This document shows positions 34,441 through 43,618 of a stretch of 64,000 nucleotides of DNA, piece by piece. Under the pieces are notes generated by a model that was not told the origin of the DNA, did not search any database, and saw only the letters and a program-made list of their open reading frames with translations. The stretch covers positions 186,001 through 250,000 of the forward strand of contig LDXJ01000061.1 in NCBI GenBank assembly GCA_001029295.1, in the 5' to 3' direction. How positions within the stretch are numbered: the first letter of the stretch is position 1; every line of letters begins with the position of its first letter. A program made the translations under genes and the position numbers. This DNA is from Peptococcaceae bacterium CEB3 (lineage in GTDB: Bacteria; Bacillota; Desulfitobacteriia; Desulfitobacteriales; Desulfitobacteriaceae).

Positions 34441-34770
34441 GGCCGGGATTCCAGACAACTGCGACGGAATCCTATCTATTTGATCGAGGGAATCTGTTTG
34501 CTGACTATCGATAAGTTGCTGAACAAATTGCAGACCTCTGCCTTCAGCGCCAGTTTCATACCGTCATTAGCTGCAGAGTCATTTTATGGTTGCTGAAACC
34601 GTGACCTGGATAAAAAGAGAGTGCACGAATCGTAATGCTATCCATGTCGGGGGATGCGCGGAGTGCATTCACGGGCGACTGGTCGAAGTGCGGTTAATTT
34701 AGCAAAACGAACCCAGGCGTTCTTTGTGCCACATGGATTGATCTTATGTGGAGGAGTTGCCTAAAGATAA
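34441..34770. other. Gene-free accessory gap
   Basis: No gene or recognisable element is seen in these 330 bp between the alkylation-repair remnant and the PIN operon terminator. Confidence 0.5.
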
Positions 34771-34797
34771 AGCCCTCTTTTCGTTTGAAGGAGGGCT
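34771..34797 (-). terminator. Terminator of the PIN toxin operon
   Basis: AGCCCTC (34771-34777) pairs with GAGGGCT (34791-34797). On the minus strand it is followed by TTTATCTTT. Confidence 0.75.
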
Positions 34798-34825
34798 AAC
34801 TTCATTTCGATTTTTAAAGATATGG

Positions 34826-35002
34826 TTAATGGACACTTGCTTTTGCAACCATTTTTCTTATTTCTTCAATAAGCCTTTTGCCCTCTTCGGCTTCACGTCT
34901 GGTTTTCTCAATCAGTTCCTCGGGTTTCATATCTTTTGTGTTCTCGTAGTTCTCACATCTTATTTTATGAATGTCATCAATAGTAAACTTCTCGCTTATC
35001 AT
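34826..35002 (-). CDS. Small helical partner of the PIN toxin (putative antitoxin)
   Basis: 58 residues from MISEKFTIDDIHKIRCENYE (ATG 35002, GAAGGAG 9 bp upstream), two bases after the toxin stop. Charged and mostly helical (EELIEKTRREAEEGKRLIEE), like other small antitoxins placed after PIN genes. No DNA-binding motif is obvious. The codon and base use is much more AT-rich than the core genes, suggesting transfer. Confidence 0.7.
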   Translation of the reverse strand: MISEKFTIDDIHKIRCENYENTKDMKPEELIEKTRREAEEGKRLIEEIRKMVAKASVH

Positions 35003-35003
35003 T

Positions 35004-35483
35004 TTATTCGTCTCCTTCAAGCATCATTGGTGGTGGTAATATACTAATTTCGCTATAATCCAGCAGCTTATTTACAGCCTGCACTTTGTTAATAGTCTTG
35101 ATATTTACAAAGTGTTGAAAATTCCAGCTTACAATATACTTGCATCCAACGATAGTAGAGATAGCTATATGGCGGCAATCATCCCTGCTTTTCGGGTTTA
35201 ACACTCCGTATTTTAAATATGCGTCTGCCAAGGCAATTGTTTCCTGCGTTTCCTGTATTTCTTCGTAATTGATTTGATTTAAATATTGAAAAAGAAGTGA
35301 ACGTTTTGGTTCAGGACATTTGGTCAATTCAGCAATAGTAAGGTCTGAAATAGTCACTAGATATTTGCTCTTTCTTAATTCCTGCCAAAATTGGAGGGTA
35401 TCTTGCATTTTTTCCGGGGTATCCTCAGCTTCTAAATGGCTTATTACCGATGTGTCTAAGTATATTTTTATAATCTTATCCAT
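35004..35483 (-). CDS. PIN-domain ribonuclease toxin
   Basis: 159 residues. The PIN fold is marked by the N-terminal acidic site IYLDTSVISHLE (Asp10), TISDLTIAELTK (Glu), and the late acidic cluster SRDDCRHIAISTIVGCKYIV followed by SWNFQHF. The toxin gene comes first and the helical partner second. Such proteins cleave RNA, often tRNA. GGAGG lies 10 bp before the ATG. Confidence 0.85.
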   Translation of the reverse strand: MDKIIKIYLDTSVISHLEAEDTPEKMQDTLQFWQELRKSKYLVTISDLTIAELTKCPEPKRSLLFQYLNQINYEEIQETQETIALADAYLKYGVLNPKSRDDCRHIAISTIVGCKYIVSWNFQHFVNIKTINKVQAVNKLLDYSEISILPPPMMLEGDE

Positions 35484-35510
35484 AGTGAATCAGCCTCCAC
35501 TCTTAACTCT

Positions 35511-35539
35511 ATAATACTATTAACCCAGCTCATTATCAA
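35511..35539 (-). promoter_or_regulatory. Sigma-A promoter of the PIN toxin operon
   Basis: On the minus strand TTGATA (35539-35534) and TATTAT (35516-35511) are separated by 17 bp, about 27 bp upstream of the toxin start. Confidence 0.75.
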
Positions 35540-35555
35540 TATTTACCAGCAAGAC

Positions 35556-35897
35556 ATGGTCCGGAAACAAGCACAGAAGGCATTTGAAGAATTATCCAGG
35601 CAGATTGATGCAGTTCCGGAGTTAGGTGTGAAGGCCAAGAACTTTTTGGGAAGGTTAGGAATGACGATGAAGCAAGGGCCGCAAACAGCCATAGCGGCCC
35701 ATGAGCTCCCCCACATCTCTGTACACACAGCCTCAGGCAGGGGATTTGCTGAAGCGTTCCAGACCGTCCAGCACTTCAGAGATAGTGAAACCGCTGGCGG
35801 CAGCATTCCAAAGAGACAAATATTGAAATGCGAACCGTCTGAGACTTCTCCAGATTCTGTTGCTAAAACAAAAACAGCCATAAGATTGCTCTTATGA
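35556..35897 (+). CDS. Unrecognised open frame, possible gene remnant
   Basis: 113 codons starting MVRKQAQKAFEELSRQIDAV and including KQGPQTAIAAHELPHISVHT. The composition is protein-like (helical N-terminus, no bias artefact), but I do not recognise a family and no ribosome site precedes the ATG. The frame may be the 3' part of a lost gene. The overlapping minus-strand frame is rich in Cys and Ser and looks like its shadow. Confidence 0.35.
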   Translation: MVRKQAQKAFEELSRQIDAVPELGVKAKNFLGRLGMTMKQGPQTAIAAHELPHISVHTASGRGFAEAFQTVQHFRDSETAGGSIPKRQILKCEPSETSPDSVAKTKTAIRLLL

Positions 35898-36059
35898 CCA
35901 CGAAAACAGCATTGACTAGAAAAAACATCCATGGTAAACTTAAGTTTGAGACTCAATTGATTGAAGCCGCCAATTCCAATTTTACCTAACTATACCTTAT
36001 CACATGATACTTCCTTTGTCAATACCTTTTAGAGAAAAAATCAGGGAAGGTGTGAGAAC

Positions 36060-36566
36060 ATGGTGGATGATTTTCTGTTAATTCCCATTCCTATCATGAA
36101 CAAACTGGCCGTCAGCGAAGTTATAAAGTGCAACGAGGTGACGCTGCGTTATGGACTCATTCTTTCCGAGGACGAGGCGCGGGAGCTCATTCAAACGCGC
36201 GCTGGAGCCTTGAGCAGCCAGGGGCGTATCGAATTCGCCGGAGGCATTATCAACAAGCTGATTATGAACTTTTGTGACTCGCCTTTCCTGTCCCCATCCA
36301 ACTATGTCAGTACCTTAAGTGATTTGATCGAGACTTTTTACTATTTCAAGAACGAGACACTGGACGAAATAGGTGATGACGAGTTAATCACGTTTATGAA
36401 GAAACATTTCGACAAGAATTGCCAGGGTTCGCTTGAACTTCTGCAAAACCGGGACTTAGAAGGCCTGGCCCGGAATATCCGCTATGGCCTGGACGCTTAT
36501 CAAGAGATCGATGACATTCATGAAGACTTCAGGAAATTCTTCAGAGAGGCAAATTTTGATGAGTAA
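36060..36566 (+). CDS. DUF6323-like protein (partner of the next gene)
   Basis: 168 residues, no signal peptide or membrane segment, mostly helical. Characteristic stretches are NKLAVSEVIKCNEVTLRYGL, LSEDEARELIQTRAGAL, GRIEFAGGIINKLIMNFCDS and the central ETFYYFKNETLDEIGDDELI. From memory these belong to a clostridial family called DUF6323, found next to DUF6179. No catalytic motif is evident. It has its own ribosome site (GGGAAGG about 9 bp before the ATG). Another short open stretch of about 130 bp lies before the next gene; it holds a possible frameshifted mini-frame (NERLGWLNAVEKDFDAHLG). Confidence 0.8.
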   Translation: MVDDFLLIPIPIMNKLAVSEVIKCNEVTLRYGLILSEDEARELIQTRAGALSSQGRIEFAGGIINKLIMNFCDSPFLSPSNYVSTLSDLIETFYYFKNETLDEIGDDELITFMKKHFDKNCQGSLELLQNRDLEGLARNIRYGLDAYQEIDDIHEDFRKFFREANFDE

Positions 36567-36702
36567 GTTGGACGGAGAAGAATATCAAATAGAGGGTTTG
36601 CGTGCAGAAACCTTCGGTCGCCAAGTTCGGTAACGAAAGACTCGGATGGCTAAATGCCGTAGAAAAGGATTTTGACGCTCACTTGGGGAGAGGAGAATAT
36701 CG

Positions 36703-38073
36703 ATGAATGTTTTGAGCAGGCGCAATTTAATACAAAGGAAAAATTTGAGCGAAGCTTCCTTTTTGCCATCCCTTTTGCAGGAAAGTCATCGTCTCGGCTT
36801 GTTGAGCGCTTCGCAATTTGAGAGGATTCAGTTACAAAGCCTCCAACTCTTGTCCAAACTAACGGAGCGCTACACGGGTGGGGAAAGTAGTTCCGTCAAA
36901 GTCGAAACGGCACAAGGTCTCATGTCCTCGATCTTCTATTCTATCGGAATTTATCTAAAGAGTCTGTCGGACCCGGACCTGGCTATCGAGGCGTTGCAAG
37001 AAAAACCTCTGGCAGAACTCTACCGCGGCGGCAAGCAAATGGCGCGAGAACAGTTGAGCCGGGCCCGGGAACTGCTCAGGGCCATTCAGAATGATGGCTT
37101 TGTCACGGATCATGTTGCTTATAATGACACGGTTCAAGAGGGCCTGCCGGGTTTTTTCTCCGTCTACGACCTGGATTTCGCCGCCCACGATACCCCCGGA
37201 TCCATCGATTATCCCTTGAGCCATGATCCTATGGATTTGGTCGGCGTCGAGTATATCCACAGTTACGTGCAAAAGCTCTTCCGAGAAAATCAGTTTTGCC
37301 TTCTCTTTCCCCCTCAGGAGATCCAGCGTTTATTGCACAGCTATAGCGAACATTATCAAGACCTGCTGGTGAATATTTTCGGGCTGGTATTAACCAATGC
37401 CATAGGTTCCCTATTGGCCCGCAAAAGTCCTTTTTCCCTGAAGCTCGAGCCATCAGATAGCCTGTATTTGCGGCAAAAACTCATCAGTCATCAAACCAAA
37501 ACCCCACTGGGGGACCTGTTGGACGAGGCGGCACGCGAGCTCTGCCAACAGCTCAAGATTTCCGACCGCTTCCTGCAAGAGCACATAGCGACGACGGCCG
37601 CCGGCTTGTCACCGCGAATCCGGCTTGCTCTGGAAACCCGGCAGCTGGCATCCGTCTTTGTTCCTTTCCGGGAAGCCCCCATCCAAAATCTCGTCCAATT
37701 TGAAGACGGTGTGAAATTGAGCGATGACGCATTTCGCGGTATTCTGGATGAGATCAGGGAATGCAGAGACCTGCCCGCTAAAATCACTATCATCCAAAAT
37801 GAACTTCACAGCCTCGTTGATTTAGTGGATCTTCTGGAAGGGTATTGCATCTTTGACGATGAATTTGCCGGGATTTTTCAGGCCCTGGGGGATATGGAAC
37901 TTGCCCTCCTCGCAAAAAAACTCCCCACATACGGCACAGACCTGCACATCACGGAAAACGCCAAGGAATGGCAAAGGAGGCTGAGAGGTTTTTTAGCGGA
38001 CATGAATCTGTCTCGTAGAGAGCGGATTAGGGAGTTGGCCGGAAACATTGACTTGGGCAACGGCTATGAATAG
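36703..38073 (+). CDS. DUF6179-like protein
   Basis: 456 residues, soluble, helical, with no known active-site motif. The early part (ESHRLGLLSASQFERIQLQS; LTERYTGGESSSVKVETAQG; FYSIGIYLKSLSDPDLAIEA) and the middle (YNDTVQEGLPGFFSVYDLDF, AAHDTPGSIDYPL) are what I recall as the DUF6179 family. A strong GGAGAGGAG site precedes the ATG. The fixed pairing with the upstream DUF6323-like gene implies they act as one unit. The accessory neighbourhood suggests defence or stress, but that is only inference. Confidence 0.8.
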   Translation: MNVLSRRNLIQRKNLSEASFLPSLLQESHRLGLLSASQFERIQLQSLQLLSKLTERYTGGESSSVKVETAQGLMSSIFYSIGIYLKSLSDPDLAIEALQEKPLAELYRGGKQMAREQLSRARELLRAIQNDGFVTDHVAYNDTVQEGLPGFFSVYDLDFAAHDTPGSIDYPLSHDPMDLVGVEYIHSYVQKLFRENQFCLLFPPQEIQRLLHSYSEHYQDLLVNIFGLVLTNAIGSLLARKSPFSLKLEPSDSLYLRQKLISHQTKTPLGDLLDEAARELCQQLKISDRFLQEHIATTAAGLSPRIRLALETRQLASVFVPFREAPIQNLVQFEDGVKLSDDAFRGILDEIRECRDLPAKITIIQNELHSLVDLVDLLEGYCIFDDEFAGIFQALGDMELALLAKKLPTYGTDLHITENAKEWQRRLRGFLADMNLSRRERIRELAGNIDLGNGYE

Positions 38074-38089
38074 CCAAAAGAAAAACATC

Positions 38090-38118
38090 TTGGTATAATG
38101 ATGCCACAGTGGTATAAT
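38090..38118 (+). promoter_or_regulatory. Promoter of the HipA-like gene
   Basis: TTGGTA (38090-38095) and a perfect TATAAT (38113-38118) are spaced by 17 bp. GGTATAAT itself is repeated inside the -35 region (38092-38099), so two overlapping -10 elements are possible. Confidence 0.65.
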
Positions 38119-38186
38119 ATGGGTACAAATCGAGCGCTGAAAAAGGGAACTAGCAGTAGTGTCGAAGGATGAAGGATGAATGAATA

Positions 38187-39359
38187 ATGATATGCACCTT
38201 GATGAATAAACACACTCCTGTAGTGGAATTAAATATAGACGATGATACCGCCTCCATCCTGAAGGTCACCAAAGTGATTCATCTGGAACCCCTTCCGGTC
38301 GGCATTCCCATAATCCACGGACTTCCAGATAGAAAAGCTCTGAACGATTGGTGGCGCGGACGTTCCATTCCTGCCAGTCGTTCCGGTATCCGTGAGGCTC
38401 TCGACATCATGAATATACCTCATAGGGAGCAGCTCCTTACGAAATGTTATGGCTTGAGCCTCTCAGACCAATATTGGATCAATCCGAAAGATCAGCCCCT
38501 TGATTGGGAGAAGATTAATTTTTTCCACAACCCTTTTTCCGATGATGTGGGCAACGCACTCTTTGGTCAGGCTTCCCCCCATGAAGAGCTTGACTTGATG
38601 TCGCCCTGCAATACTTCCGATGGATGGCTCCGAAAAAAGTGGAAAATCATTGATGGAAAACGTTGCCTGATTAAATCCGGAAGCAACCCGTTCCTGCAGG
38701 AACCTCTCAATGAAGTATTGGCAACGTCTCTGCACCGACGTTTAAACCATGGTTTAAACCATGCTTCTTATGTGCCATACAGCCCCGTTTGGGAGAATGA
38801 AATCCCCTACAGCGAATGCGAAAATTTCATTACACCTGAAACCGAACTGGTCAGTGCTTACAACATTTATAAGAGTGTTAAGAAACTCAACCATCATTCT
38901 TCATATGATCATTTCCTTCTCTGCTGTGAGCACCTTGGCATCCCCGGCATGAAGGAATTCCTGAATTATCTGATGGTTTTTGACTTTCTCATTGCCAACA
39001 CAGACCGCCATTTTGGAAACTTTGGTGCTGTCCGCAATGTAGATACACTTGCATGGCTGGGGCCTGCACCTGTGTTTGATTCCGGCACAAGCCTCTGGCA
39101 TGATCAGGTTTCAAGAGTCATTCGCCCCAATGGGGATGTGCCAAGCCATCCGTTTAAACCGGCGCATGCCGAGCAGATCGTTTTGGCAGGCAGCCTTAAC
39201 TGGATTGATTTTTCTGCGCTCCGGGATATAGACGCGGAATTTCAAACGCTGCTTTCCGGTTCTCCCTATATCGATACGCCACGTACGGAAGCTTTGTGCA
39301 ACGGTTTAAAAGGGCGCGTGGAACAGCTTGAACGACTTGCTCTGGAACAGACGCAATAA
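38187..39359 (+). CDS. HipA-like kinase without an adjacent HipB
   Basis: 390 residues. The C-terminal half has the HipA/CtkA kinase core: FDFLIANTDRHFGNFGAVRN holds the catalytic Asp-Arg-His and Mg-binding Asn, and PAPVFDSGTSLW holds the DFD-like metal site. The Lys in the CLIKSGSNPFLQEP segment may be the ATP lysine. The N-terminal region (about 1-130) is not a normal HipA N1 domain. HipA phosphorylates glutamyl-tRNA synthetase; the target here is unknown. No HTH antitoxin gene is next to it. The start could be ATG 38187 or 38202; the leader GAAGGATGAAGGATGAATG is repetitive. Confidence 0.82.
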   Translation: MICTLMNKHTPVVELNIDDDTASILKVTKVIHLEPLPVGIPIIHGLPDRKALNDWWRGRSIPASRSGIREALDIMNIPHREQLLTKCYGLSLSDQYWINPKDQPLDWEKINFFHNPFSDDVGNALFGQASPHEELDLMSPCNTSDGWLRKKWKIIDGKRCLIKSGSNPFLQEPLNEVLATSLHRRLNHGLNHASYVPYSPVWENEIPYSECENFITPETELVSAYNIYKSVKKLNHHSSYDHFLLCCEHLGIPGMKEFLNYLMVFDFLIANTDRHFGNFGAVRNVDTLAWLGPAPVFDSGTSLWHDQVSRVIRPNGDVPSHPFKPAHAEQIVLAGSLNWIDFSALRDIDAEFQTLLSGSPYIDTPRTEALCNGLKGRVEQLERLALEQTQ

Positions 39360-39487
39360 GTAACCGCCATCCATCCCTAGATCCGCCAAACTCAACTCGC
39401 CTTCCACTCCGTCTTCCCGCCAAAGGGCAATAACCTCCCCTGGCCCCCTCTCGCTATGACCGTTCCCCTTGCGGGGCGGAACCAAGT

Positions 39488-39730
39488 TTAACCGCTGTTG
39501 CGCCCCCTCCCCATGACCCTCCACAATTCCTTCGTCTTACAGTCAATTGTTCTGCTGAGTTCCACGATTTGACTGATATCCTCAACGGAATAAATCTTGA
39601 GCAAAGCCCTAATGTCATCCAACGTTCCCCATTGCACGACCCGCTCGATCAGCCATTTTTTATGTTTAACAGGATCGATATCTTCTACGTGAATATCCCA
39701 AAAGAGACTTTGATTTAGGATAGGGATCAC
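39488..39730 (-). CDS. DUF6922-like small protein
   Basis: 80 residues: SLFWDIHVEDIDPVKHKKWL, IERVVQWGTLDDIRALLKIY and SVEDISQIVELSRTIDCKTK match a small family I recall as DUF6922, usually ahead of an AbiEii-type nucleotidyltransferase gene. The expected C-terminal end and the partner gene are missing: the frame runs out in an unrelated tail (MGRGRNSG). It is probably a remnant of a toxin-antitoxin-like pair. Confidence 0.65.
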   Translation of the reverse strand: MIPILNQSLFWDIHVEDIDPVKHKKWLIERVVQWGTLDDIRALLKIYSVEDISQIVELSRTIDCKTKELWRVMGRGRNSG

Positions 39731-39773
39731 TTTAAGCGCTCCAGTCTAACCAAATCTAACCTGCCTAATCCCA

Positions 39774-40082
39774 TTATACCACAAATTGGTACTGGATTTC
39801 ATTTCGCAAAATCCTTCTGTGATAAGATTTTAGAACATCAACAGTAGCCTTGCTTCTTCCTTGGTTGTATGCTTCCAAACTTTCATTCATCATCTGCTTC
39901 AGGTTCGGATGTGTTCGGAGATCTGCAGCAATAGAATCTTGATCTTCCTCCTGCAAAACGATTGTAAACTTACCTTTACCGGGTATAAATACCTGGCGAA
40001 CCGAGTTCTCTTTACTCATACTTGCAATCTGTTCCAGTAAGTCTTCAGTAGTGCGAACTTCTTCCACTCTCAACACCACCAA
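39774..40082 (-). CDS. Small hypothetical protein, antitoxin-like size
   Basis: 102 residues, soluble: VEEVRTTEDLLEQIASMSKE, a beta-rich KGKFTIVLQEEDQD middle and NESLEAYNQGRSKATVDVLK then SYHRRIL at the end. The last part is typical of C-terminal segments of Phd/RelB-size antitoxins, but I cannot name the family. No toxin gene adjoins it. Confidence 0.6.
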   Translation of the reverse strand: MVVLRVEEVRTTEDLLEQIASMSKENSVRQVFIPGKGKFTIVLQEEDQDSIAADLRTHPNLKQMMNESLEAYNQGRSKATVDVLKSYHRRILRNEIQYQFVV

Positions 40083-40155
40083 TCTAAGATTATGCTTTTA
40101 TCATATCATACTCCTGAGATCATTGCACTGAGGGCTGGCATCTCCTTTTCGCCGG

Positions 40156-40242
<87 letters not shown>

Positions 40243-43200
40243 CTACCAAACCTTCGCCGTCTTTTGCAGCACAAACCCCGGCATGGCCTCCCGCATCTTC
40301 CAGACAATGCTGATCGGGGCAGAACCGTAGTGACTTTGATAATCCGCCAGTCCGAGGCAAGTATAAGGCGAGGTGAAGGCCGTCTCTTTATTGTACTCCC
40401 TGACAAAGAATAGTACATTCCCACCCCCGGCCGATTGGTTGATATACCTCCGGCCGGTCACGGATTCCTCAGTCGTTCTGCTTTGGGACTGCCAGTGAAA
40501 TAGCTTCTCATTAATGGAATAATCCTGATACATCGTCGAAGGTGAATAGTCTTTTTCCGATTTATTCAAGGTCACGAAAAACACGTCCAGCCTTTCTTCA
40601 GGCAGATATAATACACCCTCCCGGAAATGACTCCTCTTCCTTTCCGTATGTTTCCCCAGCGCAACCAAGATCTGATAAAATGTGTAGGAACAGTGCAGAT
40701 CCAGGGGATACTCCCGCCCGAATTCAGCCAACGGTTTATCGACAAAATCTATCTTCTGGTAGCGGTATTCCAGCAGCCCCATCAGTTCATCATAAAGAAA
40801 CGGATCGTCAAGGGCCCAATAGATTGCTTCTTCCACAGAAGCAAACCGATTACCCAGATCCTCCAGCCCCTTTCCCCAAACCGTATAGTAAAACATCCTC
40901 AGCATGGTTCTTTCCACCGGTGCCAGACGCGGCATCGGAGCGCCTTTGCCAGCCTGTATGCCAGGCAATTTCGTCTGGAGAAAACGAATCCAGCGGCGGG
41001 AATCAGCCAGGGAGAGTCTTCCCAGTGCTGAGGACATCAGTCGTTCCCTTTCTGGCGACACCTCATGTCCATGGAGCAACCCGGCTTCGGCCGCCAACCC
41101 CACCACGGAAACCCTCTTACTATAGACATCCTGAGGCTTTACGTGGTAACCCTCAAAGAACTCTTGGACTTTAAGCTCGCGGTTGATTTCTCGAAAATCG
41201 CGGAGCTTGCTGATCAGATTCCGTTTGTTGTTGACGGCATTTCTGATATTCGCCAGGATATACTCCTGAGCCTGCTTTTCCAGCTGTATCGAACAGCCCC
41301 GGGGAACATGGGCAAAACCCGTCTTCACTTCCTGCTCGACAGATTTTCGGGTCCTGGCAAACAAGGCTTTAAACCGGTCCGTAAAAGAGTACTTGCTGTG
41401 TGCCTGTCCCACAAAATCTAAGACGGTAAGACTCTCTTTGCCCTCGCTAAGCCTTAGTCCACGCCCCAACTGCTGCAAAAAGACGGTCAAACTTTCTGTC
41501 GGACGCAGGAAGAGAACCGTGTTGACCTCGGGAATATCGATACCCTCATTATAAATATCTACGACAAACACAAAGTGGATTTCCTTGCTGACAAGGCGGC
41601 GTTTCACATTCTCTCTGAGTTCATGCTCTGACTCGGCGATGAGGTAATCTGCGGCGATGCCTGATTGATTGAAGATATTGCTCATGAATTCCGCGTGTTT
41701 TTTAGTGACACAAAAGCCAATGCCGATAATATCCGAACGGTCAAGCCCGTATCTGTCCAGCGCCTTTATGATATTCCCTGCGCGCCTGACAGCAACCGCC
41801 CGCTCAAAAACATAGAGTTTCTCGATTTGTCCCTCATCATATTTTCCCCCCACCCAGCGGACTTGACTGAGGTCAACATCGTCCGTCACGCCAAAATAGT
41901 GAAAGGGACTTAACAGTTTCCTTTCAATCGCTTCCCATAGCCGGATCTCGGCAGCAATCCTGCCCTCGAAGTAGGTCAAGACGCTTCGTCCATCCGCTCT
42001 CTCCGGTGTCGCCGTCAGTCCTAACAAGACCTTCGGTTTATAATAATCCAGAAGTTCTTGGTAAGATGAAGCGGCGGCATGGTGGAATTCATCAATCACG
42101 ATATAGTCATAGAACTCAGGCGTCGTTACCCCGATGAGTTCTTGGGAGTTAAATGATTGGATAGAGATAAACAAGTGGTCGAGACTGTCCGGCTTTACAC
42201 CTCCAACCAGCATGGAGCCAAAATTCAGGTCTTTCAATATTCCGCGAAAGCAGGCCAGACTCTGGCTCAGTATTTCCTTGCGATGGGCGACAAATAGCAG
42301 TCGATTCGGTTGGTTCGGGTACACCCGGCAAAAGTCCCGGTAGTCAAAGGCAGCGATGACCGTCTTGCCCGTACCCGTTGCCGCCACGATCAGGTTTTTG
42401 CAAGAATGATGGACTTCCCGTGCTGCATGCAGTTTATCCAGGATTTCCTGCTGATAATAATAAGGCTTAATGTCAAAATTAAAGGCAACTATGTCTTGTT
42501 CGTCCTGACCGCTTCTCCTCTCGGATTTTAACGCTTTGCGCAAGCGCTCGGAATCGAGTTGTGGGATGAAGGTGGTAAACTCAGGACTATTCCAGTACCC
42601 TTCAAAGGTGGCCCGGATTTTCTCCAGAATATCGCCCGAGTCATATTGGGATAGCTTAATATTCCATTCCAGCCCACTGGTCATGGCTGACTCGGATATG
42701 TTTGACGATCCGATATAGACCGTGCTGAAACCTGTATCCCGCCAAAAGACATAGGTCTTGGCATGGAGGCGGGTCCGTTCCGTATCATAGGAAATATGGA
42801 TTTCCGTATTGGCAAGTTTACCGAGCTGCTCAACCGCTTTGAAATCTGTAGCGCCCAGATAGGACGTCGTCAGCACCCTTAATTTACCGCCATTGGCTGT
42901 AAAGCGAGCAAGCTCATCGATGATCAGTCTCAGGCCGCTCCACCGGATGAAGGAAACAAGAAAATCGATCCTATGGCTGCTCAGGATCTCTTTTCTGAGT
43001 TCGGAAACCATACTCGGTTCATGAGGTGCGCCCGTAAACAGGGAGTTCTCTGAGATAGAGGTTTCCGGTCTGACAGCCCTGTCCGCGTCCATAAATGCCA
43101 CTAACCTATTAGCTTTCTTGTCAACCAGGGAAAACAACAGCTGTGCATCCTGCTCTATGAGGAAACTCTCAACTCTCTTCAAGGTCGTTTCATCTTTTTT

Positions 43201-43476
43201 GAAACCAAAGCTTCCTTGCTGGATGCATCCCCGGATATGCAGCAAGATGCTATTGCAAAGATCGACCCGATTTCTGACCGTAGCGTCCCCTACCTCGATA
43301 TAAGCAAATATTTCCCGCAGAATTCCGGCAAAGTATTCGGCCAGAATCTTAGAAGACTCCGCTGGATCCAACGGTTGAGTGTTTTCAAGAACAAGCTCCC
43401 GATCAATTTTCTTGAGATTTTCCATAATGATTCCGTTGATGATTTGCTCATAGAGCCCGTAGATGATCCCTGACAT
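40243..43476 (-). CDS. PLD-nuclease/DEAD helicase with DUF3427 domain
   Basis: 1077 residues. The N-terminal part has a phospholipase-D-like nuclease domain (RLHAKTYVFWRDTGFSTVYI, GSSNISESAMTSG: the HxK...N/S pattern). A superfamily 2 helicase core follows: LIVAATGTGKTVIAAFDY (motif I), VIDEFHHAAASSY (II), LLGLTATPER (III), GIDIPEVNTVLFLRP and FLQQLGRGLR (VI). The C-terminal 350 residues are DUF3427-like (a binding domain). Such fusions occur in mobile and defence regions and may act on foreign DNA. Start at ATG 43476 (MSGIIYGLYEQI); a second ATG at 43425 is possible. The frame continues past its TAG into a SEC-C motif. Confidence 0.92.
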   Translation of the reverse strand: MSGIIYGLYEQIINGIIMENLKKIDRELVLENTQPLDPAESSKILAEYFAGILREIFAYIEVGDATVRNRVDLCNSILLHIRGCIQQGSFGFKKDETTLKRVESFLIEQDAQLLFSLVDKKANRLVAFMDADRAVRPETSISENSLFTGAPHEPSMVSELRKEILSSHRIDFLVSFIRWSGLRLIIDELARFTANGGKLRVLTTSYLGATDFKAVEQLGKLANTEIHISYDTERTRLHAKTYVFWRDTGFSTVYIGSSNISESAMTSGLEWNIKLSQYDSGDILEKIRATFEGYWNSPEFTTFIPQLDSERLRKALKSERRSGQDEQDIVAFNFDIKPYYYQQEILDKLHAAREVHHSCKNLIVAATGTGKTVIAAFDYRDFCRVYPNQPNRLLFVAHRKEILSQSLACFRGILKDLNFGSMLVGGVKPDSLDHLFISIQSFNSQELIGVTTPEFYDYIVIDEFHHAAASSYQELLDYYKPKVLLGLTATPERADGRSVLTYFEGRIAAEIRLWEAIERKLLSPFHYFGVTDDVDLSQVRWVGGKYDEGQIEKLYVFERAVAVRRAGNIIKALDRYGLDRSDIIGIGFCVTKKHAEFMSNIFNQSGIAADYLIAESEHELRENVKRRLVSKEIHFVFVVDIYNEGIDIPEVNTVLFLRPTESLTVFLQQLGRGLRLSEGKESLTVLDFVGQAHSKYSFTDRFKALFARTRKSVEQEVKTGFAHVPRGCSIQLEKQAQEYILANIRNAVNNKRNLISKLRDFREINRELKVQEFFEGYHVKPQDVYSKRVSVVGLAAEAGLLHGHEVSPERERLMSSALGRLSLADSRRWIRFLQTKLPGIQAGKGAPMPRLAPVERTMLRMFYYTVWGKGLEDLGNRFASVEEAIYWALDDPFLYDELMGLLEYRYQKIDFVDKPLAEFGREYPLDLHCSYTFYQILVALGKHTERKRSHFREGVLYLPEERLDVFFVTLNKSEKDYSPSTMYQDYSINEKLFHWQSQSRTTEESVTGRRYINQSAGGGNVLFFVREYNKETAFTSPYTCLGLADYQSHYGSAPISIVWKMREAMPGFVLQKTAKVW

Positions 43477-43514
43477 GCTTCACCTCTACAGTTTGATGGA
43501 CGTTAATTCAACAC

Positions 43515-43570
43515 AATTGATCCTTTTCTTTATCTACGACAAAAATCCTGCTTTATTCAATAAATTTATT
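43515..43570. repeat. Degenerate sequence shared with 54872-54928
   Basis: AATTGATCyTTTTCTT-ATCTAC-CAAAAATCCT and the following 25 bp match 54872-54928 at roughly 75-80 percent. Both copies lie just upstream of a helicase start on the minus strand, so each may be the 3' remnant of the same lost gene. Confidence 0.55.
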
Positions 43571-43618
43571 CCGGCTTTCTCAATATTTGAGGTGGTTCTT
43601 CCCACTTTTGCTTTTTCC

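Noticed and set aside
35543-35956. Minus-strand frame of 137 codons
   Set aside because: Very Cys/Ser-rich and without a ribosome site; it is the shadow of the plus-strand frame at 35556-35897, itself only weakly supported.
39306-39524. Minus-strand frame downstream of the DUF6922-like gene as its partner
   Set aside because: The expected partner is an AbiEii-type nucleotidyltransferase; this 72-residue frame shows none of its motifs and overlaps the HipA-like gene end.
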